This document shows, piece by piece, positions 1 to 5,137 of a stretch of DNA of 5,137 nucleotides. Source of the stretch: an uncultured Lachnospiraceae bacterium (lineage in GTDB: Bacteria > Bacillota > Clostridia > Lachnospirales > Lachnospiraceae); the NCBI GenBank assembly GCA_910588895.1, contig CAJUSS010000192.1, forward strand, positions 1-5,137. The letters are read 5' to 3'. Made by a program: the position numbers and the translations under genes. Under the pieces are notes generated by a model. That model saw nothing but the letters and a program-made list of their open reading frames with translations, had not been told where the DNA came from and did not search any database. The first letter of the stretch is position 1. Each line of letters opens with the position of its first letter.

Positions 1-366
1 CGCTTTATGCCGGAGCTGATCAAGCAGGGGTATGTGTATCTGGCTCAGCCGCCTCTCTTTAAGCTGGAGAAGAATAAGCGGGTATGGTATGCCTACAGCC
101 CTGAGGAGCTGGATGAGATCCTGCGGGAGGTAGGCAGGGATAACAATAATAAGATCCAGCGCTACAAGGGACTTGGGGAGATGGATGCCGAGCAGCTGTG
201 GGAGACTACCATGGATCCGGAAAGGCGGGTCCTCCTTCGGGTCACTATGGACGAGGAGACCACATCGGAACTGGATCTGACCTTTACCACACTGATGGGC
301 GACCAGGTGGAACCCCGGCGGGAGTTCATCGAAGCCAATGCAAGGTATGGCACACTGGACATCTAG
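1..366 (+). CDS. gyrB: DNA gyrase subunit B, C-terminal part (5' truncated by window edge)
   Basis: This is the last 121 codons of gyrB, open from the first base of the window (reading Arg-Phe-Met-Pro-Glu-Leu) to TAG at 364-366. GyrB is the ATPase and TOPRIM subunit of DNA gyrase, which with GyrA introduces negative supercoils using ATP. The visible part covers the end of the TOPRIM domain and the C-terminal DNA gyrase B domain. Characteristic segments are YVYLAQPPLFKL (about 45 bases in), RYKGLGEMDAEQLWETTMDP (roughly 154-213) and the terminal GDQVEPRREFIEANA followed by ...LDI. These are classic type II topoisomerase B-subunit signatures. ParE shares some of them, but the QVEPRREFIEANA ending and the adjacent gyrA favour GyrB. 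The ATPase domain and the EGDSA-type TOPRIM motif lie upstream, outside the window. The ATG at 7 is internal, not the start. Confidence 0.97.
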   Translation, partial: RFMPELIKQGYVYLAQPPLFKLEKNKRVWYAYSPEELDEILREVGRDNNNKIQRYKGLGEMDAEQLWETTMDPERRVLLRVTMDEETTSELDLTFTTLMGDQVEPRREFIEANARYGTLDI

Positions 367-420
367 ATGTGCCTGTCTGCATGCGATCTGGTATGTCCAT
401 GACCATATCTTAATGATCTT

Positions 421-425
421 GGAGG
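421..425 (+). promoter_or_regulatory. Ribosome binding site of gyrA
   Basis: GGAGG lies seven bases before the ATG at 433 and fixes that codon as the gyrA start. The 66-base gap after gyrB shows no stem-loop followed by a T run and no convincing -35/-10 pair, so gyrA is most simply read as co-transcribed with gyrB. Confidence 0.85.
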
Positions 426-432
426 AAATGAG

Positions 433-2949
433 ATGGAACCAAATGTATTTGATAAGATCCATGATAAAGATCTGAAAAAGACCATGGAGAAATTCTATAT
501 CGATTACGCCATGAGCGTGATCGCCTCCAGAGCGCTGCCGGATGTGCGGGACGGTTTAAAACCGGTACAGAGACGGGTCCTGTTTTCCATGATCGAACTG
601 AACAACGGACCGGATAAACCTCACCGGAAATGTGCCCGTATCGTGGGTGATACCATGGGTAAGTATCATCCCCATGGCGACAGCTCTATCTATGGCGCCC
701 TGGTCAATATGGCGCAGAAGTGGTCCACCCGCTATATGCTGGTGGACGGACATGGGAATTTCGGATCGATCGACGGGGACGGGGCGGCCGCCATGCGTTA
801 CACAGAAGCGCGCCTCAGCAAGATCTCCATGGAGATGCTGGCAGATATCAATAAAGACACCGTTGACTTTGTCCCCAACTTTGACGAGACGGAGCGGGAG
901 CCCGTGGTCCTTCCTGCCAGGTTCCCTAACCTCCTGTGCAACGGGACCTCCGGGATCGCTGTAGGCATGGCCACCAATATCCCGCCCCATAATCTTAAAG
1001 AGGTCATCAGCGCGGTGGTGCGGCTGATCGATGATAAGATCTTGGAGAAGGAGACCACCCTAGAGGATATCATGGAGATCATAAAAGGCCCTGATTTCCC
1101 CACCGGAGCCACCATCATGGGACGGGCAGGGATCGAGGAGGCCTACCGGACAGGCCGGGGCAAGATCAAGGTCCGCGCTGTCACCAACATCGAATCCCTA
1201 CCCAACGGAAAGAACCGGATCATCGTGACGGAGATCCCGTATCTGGTAAACAAGGCCAGGCTGATCGAGAAGATCGCCGAACTGGTAAAGGATAAAAAGG
1301 TAGACGGGATCACAGGCATCTGGGATGAATCCAACCGGGAAGGTCTCCGGATCTGCATCGAGCTCCGACGTGACGTTAACGCGAACGTAGTGCTCAACCA
1401 GCTGTTCAAGCATACCCAGCTGCAGGACACGTTCGGCGTGATCATGCTGGCTCTGGTCAATAACCAGCCCAGGATCTTAAACCTCCTGCAGATGCTGGGA
1501 TCCTACTTAGAGCACCAGGAAGATGTGGTGACACGGAGGATACGGTACGATCTGAACAAGGCAGAGGAGAGGGCCCACATATTAGAAGGTCTCTTAAAGG
1601 CTTTAGATCACATCGATGAGGTGATCCAGATCATCCGGAGCTCCTCCAATACGCCGGAGGCAAAGACGCGGTTGATGGAGCGCTTTGAGCTGACCGATCC
1701 GCAGTCCCAGGCGATCGTGGATATGCGTTTGCGGGCCCTCACCGGTCTGGAAAGAGAGAAGCTGGAAAATGAATATAAAGAGCTGAAGGCTAAGATCGAC
1801 GAACTGCGGGGGATATTAGCCGATGAGAAAAAGCTCCTGATGGTGATACGGGAGGAGATACAGGTCATTTCCGATAAGTACGGCGACGACCGCAGGACCG
1901 GGATCGGCTATGATGACGATATGTCCATGGAGGATCTGATCCCTGACGATGATACCGTCATCGCCATGACCCATCTAGGCTATATCAAGAGGATGGATAT
2001 CGATAACTTTAAGGCCCAGAACCGGGGCGGAAAAGGGATCAAGGGGATGCAGACCATCGAGGAGGATTATATCGAAGACCTCTTTATGACCACGAACCAC
2101 CATTATGTGATGTTCTTTACTGATACAGGACGGGTATACCGCTTGAAGGCCTACGAGATTCCGGAGGCAGGGCGGACCGCCAGAGGTATCGCGATCGTGA
2201 ACCTGTTACAGATGATACCGGGGGAGAAGATCACGGCGGTGATCCCTATGAAAGAATATAACGACGAGAACTATCTGGTCATGGCAACTAAGAACGGGAT
2301 GATCAAGAAGACCCTTATGAAGGAATACGCCTTTGTACGCAAGACCGGCCTGCAGGCGATCCTCTTAAGAGAGGAGGATCAGCTGATCGAGGTGAAGGTC
2401 AGCGACGGCAGCGAGGAGATCTTCATGGTGACCAGAAAGGGTATGTGCATCCGTTTCCACGAAAATGATGTGAGGCTCACAGGCCGTGTGTCTATGGGTG
2501 TGATCGGGATGCGCATAGATGAGGATGATGAGGTCATCGGGATGCAGACGGCCAGCCAGGGCGAGTGTCTGCTCACCGCTTCGGAAAAAGGCTATGGGAA
2601 GCGGACCTATATAACGGAGTTCAAACAGCAGTTCAGGGGCGGAAAAGGCGTTATCTGCTACAAGATCATGGAAAAGACAGGAGCTTTGATCGGAGCCAAG
2701 CTGGTGGACGACCACCGGGAAGTCATGATGATCACCAATGAGGGGATCATCATCCGGATGGCGGTCAAGGATATCAGCATCATCGGTCGGAACACATCGG
2801 GTGTGAAGCTGATGAACATCGACCCTGGAACGGATGTGCGCGTAGCCGGCATAGCCAAAGTGCGGGAAGGCAGCGGAAAAGAAGAAGAGGAGGGATCGGA
2901 GGAGGCGGAAGGAACCGAAAAAGAAGCAGATCCTCCAGAGGGTATTTAA
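433..2949 (+). CDS. gyrA: DNA gyrase subunit A
   Basis: This complete 838-residue GyrA is of normal family length. It is the DNA breakage-reunion and wrapping subunit of DNA gyrase and acts as an A2B2 complex with the product of the upstream gene. Seen in the sequence: the N-terminal winged-helix domain with IDYAMSVI (23-30) and RALPDVRDGLKP (33-44), and the catalytic Arg122-Tyr123 in AAAMRYTEARL. The quinolone pocket reads HGDSSIYG, with Ser84 (E. coli Ser83) and Gly88 (E. coli Asp87). The tower and coiled-coil gate follow (about 170-490, including EERAHILEGLLKALDHIDE near 378). The C-terminal beta-pinwheel has the GyrA box QNRGGKG at 529-535 and a second box-like QFRGGKG at 733-739. The GyrA box supports gyrase rather than ParC. 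The last 28 residues (811-838) form an acidic tail with 12 Glu/Asp. Translation starts at 433 behind GGAGG at 421-425. The stop is one base from the next gene. Confidence 0.98.
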   Translation: MEPNVFDKIHDKDLKKTMEKFYIDYAMSVIASRALPDVRDGLKPVQRRVLFSMIELNNGPDKPHRKCARIVGDTMGKYHPHGDSSIYGALVNMAQKWSTRYMLVDGHGNFGSIDGDGAAAMRYTEARLSKISMEMLADINKDTVDFVPNFDETEREPVVLPARFPNLLCNGTSGIAVGMATNIPPHNLKEVISAVVRLIDDKILEKETTLEDIMEIIKGPDFPTGATIMGRAGIEEAYRTGRGKIKVRAVTNIESLPNGKNRIIVTEIPYLVNKARLIEKIAELVKDKKVDGITGIWDESNREGLRICIELRRDVNANVVLNQLFKHTQLQDTFGVIMLALVNNQPRILNLLQMLGSYLEHQEDVVTRRIRYDLNKAEERAHILEGLLKALDHIDEVIQIIRSSSNTPEAKTRLMERFELTDPQSQAIVDMRLRALTGLEREKLENEYKELKAKIDELRGILADEKKLLMVIREEIQVISDKYGDDRRTGIGYDDDMSMEDLIPDDDTVIAMTHLGYIKRMDIDNFKAQNRGGKGIKGMQTIEEDYIEDLFMTTNHHYVMFFTDTGRVYRLKAYEIPEAGRTARGIAIVNLLQMIPGEKITAVIPMKEYNDENYLVMATKNGMIKKTLMKEYAFVRKTGLQAILLREEDQLIEVKVSDGSEEIFMVTRKGMCIRFHENDVRLTGRVSMGVIGMRIDEDDEVIGMQTASQGECLLTASEKGYGKRTYITEFKQQFRGGKGVICYKIMEKTGALIGAKLVDDHREVMMITNEGIIIRMAVKDISIIGRNTSGVKLMNIDPGTDVRVAGIAKVREGSGKEEEEGSEEAEGTEKEADPPEGI

Positions 2950-2950
2950 G

Positions 2951-3664
2951 ATGGAACGGATCGCATATATGGTATTGGTGAACCTGTATCGGTTTCCGAT
3001 ATGGTTTTATCAGGTATGTCGTTTTGGGAGAGATTCTGACACCCATACAGAAGAAGAACGATACCAGCTATTAAGGGGGATCGTAAAAAAGATCGATCGG
3101 ACAGGACGAGTCACGGTAAAAGAGTTCGGGATAGAAAATATCCCAACAGAAGATGGTTTTATCTTATTTCCGAACCATCAGGGACTTTTTGATCCCCTTG
3201 CCCTGTTGGATACCTGTCCCCGCCCCTTTGGCGTGGTGATCAAAAAAGAGGCTACAAAATGGTTCCTCGTGAAGCAGGTCATCACGCTGATCAGAGGGAT
3301 CGGGATCGACAGGAGCGACATACGGGCCTCTATGGAAGTGATACGCCATGTGACGGAGGAGGTAAAGAGCGGGAGAAATTTCCTGATATTCCCGGAAGGG
3401 ACCAGGAGCCGAGAGGGGAATAAGATACTAAAGTTCAAGGGAGGGACCTTTAAGAGCGCGGTCAATGCCAGATGTCCGATCGTGCCTGTGGCCCTGATCG
3501 ACTGCTACAGACCTTTTGATATCCATTCGATAAAAAAAGAGACTGTACAGGTACATTACTTGGAGCCGCTCTATCCGGAACAATATATGGCTATGCGGAC
3601 AAAAGAGATAGCAGATATCGTACATGACCGGATACAGAAGACTATAGAGGAAAATGCCTCTTAG
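2951..3664 (+). CDS. plsC: 1-acyl-sn-glycerol-3-phosphate acyltransferase (PlsC/LPLAT family)
   Basis: This 237-residue protein belongs to the PlsC family, which transfers an acyl chain to position 2 of lysophosphatidic acid to give phosphatidic acid, the precursor of membrane glycerolipids. It acts at the inner face of the membrane. The family blocks appear in order: NHQGLFD (N75, H76 and D81, the catalytic H-x4-D), GIGIDR (116-121), FPEGTRS (147-153, glycerol-phosphate binding) and IVPVALID (177-184). A hydrophobic stretch at about 7-23 (MVLVNLYRFPIWFYQVC) is a probable membrane anchor. Length is normal for the family. The ATG lies one base after the gyrA stop, with AGAGGG at 2937-2942 (8-base spacing) inside the end of gyrA, so it is probably co-transcribed and translationally coupled. 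Substrate choice within the acyltransferase family cannot be read from sequence alone, so another lysophospholipid acceptor is possible. Confidence 0.9.
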   Translation: MERIAYMVLVNLYRFPIWFYQVCRFGRDSDTHTEEERYQLLRGIVKKIDRTGRVTVKEFGIENIPTEDGFILFPNHQGLFDPLALLDTCPRPFGVVIKKEATKWFLVKQVITLIRGIGIDRSDIRASMEVIRHVTEEVKSGRNFLIFPEGTRSREGNKILKFKGGTFKSAVNARCPIVPVALIDCYRPFDIHSIKKETVQVHYLEPLYPEQYMAMRTKEIADIVHDRIQKTIEENAS

Positions 3665-3676
3665 ATACAAGCCCAG

Positions 3677-3694
3677 TAAGATAGATATATCTTA
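3677..3694. repeat. AT-rich inverted repeat after plsC
   Basis: TAAGATA and TATCTTA form a perfect 7-bp inverted repeat around a GATA spacer. It starts 12 bases after the plsC stop. The stem has only one G-C pair and no T run follows on either strand, so it is a poor intrinsic terminator. It lies just upstream of the sigma-D-like promoter core and could be an operator half-site pair. The function is unknown. Confidence 0.4.
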
Positions 3695-3703
3695 AAAAAT
3701 CCC

Positions 3704-3730
3704 TTTAGTTTCGCGATAAAGTGCCGATAT
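3704..3730 (+). promoter_or_regulatory. Possible sigma-D (sigma-28-like) promoter of the 208-aa gene
   Basis: GCCGATAT at 3723-3730 is an exact match to the -10 element described for Bacillus sigma-D (flagellar/motility) promoters. At the usual 15-base spacing the -35 position reads TTTA (3704-3707), which matches only two of four bases of the TAAA consensus. No good sigma-A TTGACA/TATAAT pair at 16-18 spacing is seen in this gap. Transcription would start near 3737, leaving a leader of about 70 bases. The exact 8-base core is unlikely by chance in so short a gap, but the weak -35 keeps this tentative. Confidence 0.4.
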
Positions 3731-3796
3731 ATCAGATAAGCGTAGCTTTCATATATAGTTTGTATACATGATCTCTTGCGTTATTTATTCAAGGAA

Positions 3797-3803
3797 AAGG
3801 AGG
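3797..3803 (+). promoter_or_regulatory. Strong ribosome binding site that sets the start at 3810
   Basis: AAGGAGG stands six bases before the ATG at 3810. An in-frame ATG at 3768 would add 14 residues but has no Shine-Dalgarno sequence, and that extension would run through the ribosome binding site itself. The start at 3810 is therefore preferred. Confidence 0.88.
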
Positions 3804-3809
3804 ACCAAC

Positions 3810-4436
3810 ATGCAAGTAAATCAGGATACGGCTATCCGCCAGTACACCCAGGCTGTTGGGAATTACAACAGAACATCCGCGGCGTCTTCTGCAGGGAAGC
3901 AGGTTACAGCCAGCGAGGGAGCGGAAGCTTCCAAAGTCCAGAAGCCTGATGTAGACACAGTCGAGATCAGCAAGGACAATCAGGTGACAAAGATGAGCGC
4001 TTCTGACAGAGCCTCATTGATACAGAGCATGAAGAGCGATCTGGAGAACCAGACCACCCGTTTCATCAACATGATGACCCAAAACTTCCAGAAGCAGGGC
4101 ATCACCGCGGCTACAGCCGGCGGGAATGATTTCTGGAGGATGATGGCCAGCGGCAACTTCACGGTAGATGCAAAGACAAAGGCAGACGCGCAGGCAGCGA
4201 TCTCCGAGGACGGATACTGGGGCGTCTCCCAGACCTCCCAGAGGATCTTTGACTTTGCAGCAGCTTTAGCAGGAGACGATCCTGAAAAGATGAAGACCAT
4301 GCAGGCTGCTGTAGAAAAAGGCTTTAAGCAGGCAGAAGAAGCTTGGGGCGGTTCCCTGCCGTCGATCTGCGGCGACACCAAGAGTGCGATCAACAAGCTT
4401 TTCGACGATTATTATGCAAAGAACGGCGTGGCATAA
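3810..4436 (+). CDS. Uncharacterised 208-aa protein with FlgM-like N-terminus
   Basis: The function is not known. The 208-residue product has no signal peptide or membrane segment and appears cytoplasmic. Residues 1-60 are rich in Ser, Thr, Ala and Gln, look disordered, and contain VDTVEIS (48-54). This resembles the DKIEIS-type motif near the N-terminus of the anti-sigma factor FlgM, and the opening MQVNQ resembles MKINQ of B. subtilis FlgM. FlgM's sigma-binding C-terminus is not recognisable. Residues 63-96 look helical (SASDRASL to NFQKQ). The C-terminal part (about 135-204) is compact, with RIFDFAAALAGDDPEKM (145-161), VEKGFKQAEEAWGG (168-181), a single Cys187 and a final amphipathic helix. 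From memory, similar C-terminal blocks occur in other Clostridia and in Deltaproteobacteria, some under the unverified name hydrogenase-4 component G. It has its own putative promoter and a strong terminator, so it is probably monocistronic. Confidence 0.85.
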   Translation: MQVNQDTAIRQYTQAVGNYNRTSAASSAGKQVTASEGAEASKVQKPDVDTVEISKDNQVTKMSASDRASLIQSMKSDLENQTTRFINMMTQNFQKQGITAATAGGNDFWRMMASGNFTVDAKTKADAQAAISEDGYWGVSQTSQRIFDFAAALAGDDPEKMKTMQAAVEKGFKQAEEAWGGSLPSICGDTKSAINKLFDDYYAKNGVA

Positions 4437-4475
4437 GCCGAGTACTTGCTATAGCTGAGAGCACAGGATGATAGG

Positions 4476-4510
4476 AGAGGAGCAGGATCTTAAAAGGATC
4501 CTGCTCCTCT
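4476..4510 (+). terminator. Probable intrinsic terminator of the 208-aa gene
   Basis: AGAGGAGCAGGATC (4476-4489) pairs perfectly with GATCCTGCTCCTCT (4497-4510), a 14-bp stem around a 7-base loop. It begins 39 bases after the stop codon. The T run is short (TCTTT), so release may be less efficient than the stem suggests. Its position between the monocistronic gene and the stable-RNA promoters fits a terminator that insulates the two units. Confidence 0.7.
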
Positions 4511-4513
4511 TTG

Positions 4514-4633
4514 CTGCAGAGATATGTGAAAGAGGGTCCGCTATGTACAGCCAGCCGGTCATGTATCTGCATCTATACAGTAGTTGGCGGCAGGGATGAG
4601 AGTTGCATTTAATTTTTGGATAACTTCTGCGTT
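4514..4633. other. Spacer without recognised features
   Basis: This stretch separates the terminator from the A-rich upstream region of P1. I find no open frame with a ribosome binding site, no structural RNA and no paired -35/-10 on the + strand. The whole gene-free interval from 4437 to 4753 is therefore accounted for by the terminator, this spacer, promoter P1 and the tRNA leader. Confidence 0.5.
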
Positions 4634-4693
4634 GAAAAAAGATCGAAAAAAATAAAAAAACGGGTTGACAAAAGCATCTGCTTTATATATAAT
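4634..4693 (+). promoter_or_regulatory. Stable-RNA promoter P1 with A-rich upstream element
   Basis: TTGACA at 4665-4670 and TATAAT at 4688-4693 are both exact consensus and separated by exactly 17 bases, the strongest sigma-A arrangement possible. The preceding 4634-4660 is almost entirely A with a few G, C and T, like the UP elements bound by the RNA polymerase alpha subunit at rRNA promoters. Transcription should start near 4700 and read into the tRNA-Ser gene about 53 bases further on. A G lies eight bases past the -10, compatible with GTP-initiated growth control, but this is inference. Confidence 0.93.
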
Positions 4694-4753
4694 ATATCAC
4701 GTGTCTGACGACAAGAAAGTCGAAGGCATGATCATATGGAGATCAAGAAATCC

Positions 4754-4841
4754 GGAGAAATACTCAAGAGGTCGAAGAGGCGCCCCTGCTAAGGGTGTAG
4801 GTCGGGCAACTGGCGCGAGGGTTCAAATCCCTCTTTCTCCG
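4754..4841 (+). tRNA. tRNA-Ser (anticodon GCU)
   Basis: An 88-base class II tRNA. The acceptor stem GGAGAAA (4754-4760) pairs with TTTCTCC (4834-4840), and the discriminator base is G4841. The D stem is CTC/GAG (4763-4765 with 4777-4779). The anticodon stem CGCCC/GGGTG closes the loop CTGCTAA (4786-4792), placing anticodon GCT at 4788-4790, which reads AGC and AGU serine codons. A long variable arm (about 4798-4816) is typical of tRNA-Ser. The T arm is GAGGG, TTCAAAT, CCCTC (4817-4833). CCA is not encoded (GTTT follows the acceptor stem), so it must be added by the CCA-adding enzyme. The gene lies between promoter P1 and P2, so P1 transcripts probably carry it as part of the rRNA leader and it is released by tRNA-processing enzymes. 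Confidence 0.97.
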
Positions 4842-4869
4842 TTTCCTTTTCCAAATGATCATTTTTTTG

Positions 4870-4894
4870 CCCCTATACCGCAGATGCGGAGGGG
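4870..4894 (+). other. Stem-loop between tRNA-Ser and promoter P2
   Basis: CCCCT (4870-4874) pairs with AGGGG (4890-4894), and CCGC (4878-4881) with GCGG (4886-4889), around an AGAT tetraloop with a 3-base ATA bulge. It is preceded by seven T and followed by A-rich sequence, so it lacks the downstream T run of an intrinsic terminator in either direction. It could be a processing or antitermination structure of the P1 transcript. The role is unknown. Confidence 0.5.
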
Positions 4895-4916
4895 AAAATA
4901 AAACTGAAAAAACTAC

Positions 4917-4945
4917 TTGACAAAGTAAGTAAGCTGTGGTAAGAT
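4917..4945 (+). promoter_or_regulatory. rRNA promoter P2 (extended -10)
   Basis: An exact TTGACA at 4917-4922 is followed after 17 bases by TAAGAT at 4940-4945. The -10 matches four of six consensus bases but carries the extended TG at 4937-4938. A-rich sequence precedes the -35. Transcription should start near 4951-4953 and run rightward into the presumed 16S rRNA gene, bypassing the tRNA. Confidence 0.85.
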
Positions 4946-5006
4946 TTAACACGCTGCTGAAAACGAAAGTGGTCGAAAGCAGTTGAAAGAAAAAATAAAA
5001 AAGTTG

Positions 5007-5035
5007 TTGACAAGCTTGAAAAAATGTGATAGACT
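5007..5035 (+). promoter_or_regulatory. rRNA promoter P3 (extended -10)
   Basis: An exact TTGACA at 5007-5012 is followed after 17 bases by TAGACT at 5030-5035, again four of six consensus bases, with the extended TG at 5027-5028. The 4988-5002 stretch before the -35 is A-rich. The architecture copies that of P2 90 bases upstream. Transcription should start near 5041-5043. Confidence 0.8.
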
Positions 5036-5091
5036 TAAGAAGTTGTCGCTAAGAACTAAAAAAGCTTGACAGACAGCAAAGCATCAAACTC

Positions 5092-5104
5092 GAACCTTGA
5101 AAAT
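5092..5104 (+). promoter_or_regulatory. boxA-like antitermination element in the 16S rRNA leader
   Basis: GAACCTTGAAAAT resembles the boxA sequences of Firmicutes rRNA leaders and spacers (form GTTCTTTGAAAACT), which recruit Nus factors to RNA polymerase and suppress Rho-dependent termination. It lies downstream of all three promoters and near the window edge, where the 16S rRNA gene is expected to follow. The 16S 5' end itself (AGAGTTTGATC type) is not seen. Confidence 0.65.
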
Positions 5105-5137
5105 CGAAGACTAAACAATACACAGACCCTGAAATCC

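Noticed and set aside
556..990. Long antisense frame inside gyrA (144 codons)
   Set aside because: It lies opposite the highly conserved catalytic region of gyrA, has no recognisable protein features, and is explained by the codon usage of the sense gene.
3677..3694. Intrinsic terminator after plsC
   Set aside because: The stem is 7 bp with one G-C pair, and no T run follows on either strand.
3751..3769. Sigma-A promoter using TATAGT or TATACA
   Set aside because: No acceptable -35 hexamer is found 16-18 bases upstream of either candidate.
3768..3809. 14-residue upstream extension of the unknown protein
   Set aside because: The ATG at 3768 has no Shine-Dalgarno sequence, and the extension would translate the strong AAGGAGG site serving the ATG at 3810.
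3980..4396. Antisense frame of 138 codons opposite the unknown gene
   Set aside because: The sense frame has a strong ribosome binding site, sensible domain-like composition and a terminator. The antisense frame has none of these.
4665..4901. Open reading frame of 78 codons starting at TTG
   Set aside because: Its start is the -35 box of P1, it runs through the tRNA-Ser gene, and it has no ribosome binding site. It is a chance frame.
5105..5137. 5' end of 16S rRNA
   Set aside because: No AGAGTTTGATC-type start is present before the edge. Only leader sequence is seen.

Overview
The window looks like an ordinary, origin-proximal stretch of chromosome from a Gram-positive Clostridia bacterium, most likely Lachnospiraceae-like. 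This is inferred from the GyrA sequence style (residues such as VIASRALPDVRDGLKPVQRR and GDSSIYGALVNMAQ), strong Shine-Dalgarno sites, moderate GC in the genes and AT-rich promoters. All recognisable genes lie on the + strand.

Layout: the 3' end of gyrB (1-366) is followed after 66 bases by a complete gyrA (433-2949). One base after the gyrA stop comes a PlsC-type lysophospholipid acyltransferase gene (2951-3664). A 145-base AT-rich gap then holds a palindrome and a sigma-D/sigma-28-like promoter core. It leads to a 208-codon gene of unknown function (3810-4436), which ends at a strong stem-loop with a 14-bp perfect stem.

From about 4634 to the right edge the DNA looks like the control region of a stable-RNA operon. 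Promoter P1 matches the TTGACA / 17 / TATAAT consensus exactly and lies behind an A-rich upstream stretch. It is followed by a tRNA-Ser(GCU) gene (4754-4841), two more TTGACA promoters with extended -10 elements (P2 and P3), and a boxA-like antitermination sequence about 30 bases from the edge. The start of 16S rRNA is not in the window but is expected just beyond it. The order gyrB-gyrA-rRNA operon matches the origin region of Bacillus subtilis (gyrB-gyrA-rrnO), here with plsC, the unknown gene and tRNA-Ser inserted between.

Functionally, gyrB and gyrA encode the two subunits of DNA gyrase. PlsC makes phosphatidic acid for membrane lipids and is probably translationally coupled to gyrA. The tRNA and downstream rRNA supply translation. 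I see no mobile element, CRISPR array or defence system. The most unusual items are the uncharacterised 208-aa protein with a FlgM-like N-terminus behind a sigma-D-like core, the Gly in place of an acidic residue in the GyrA quinolone pocket, and the triple-promoter array with an embedded tRNA.
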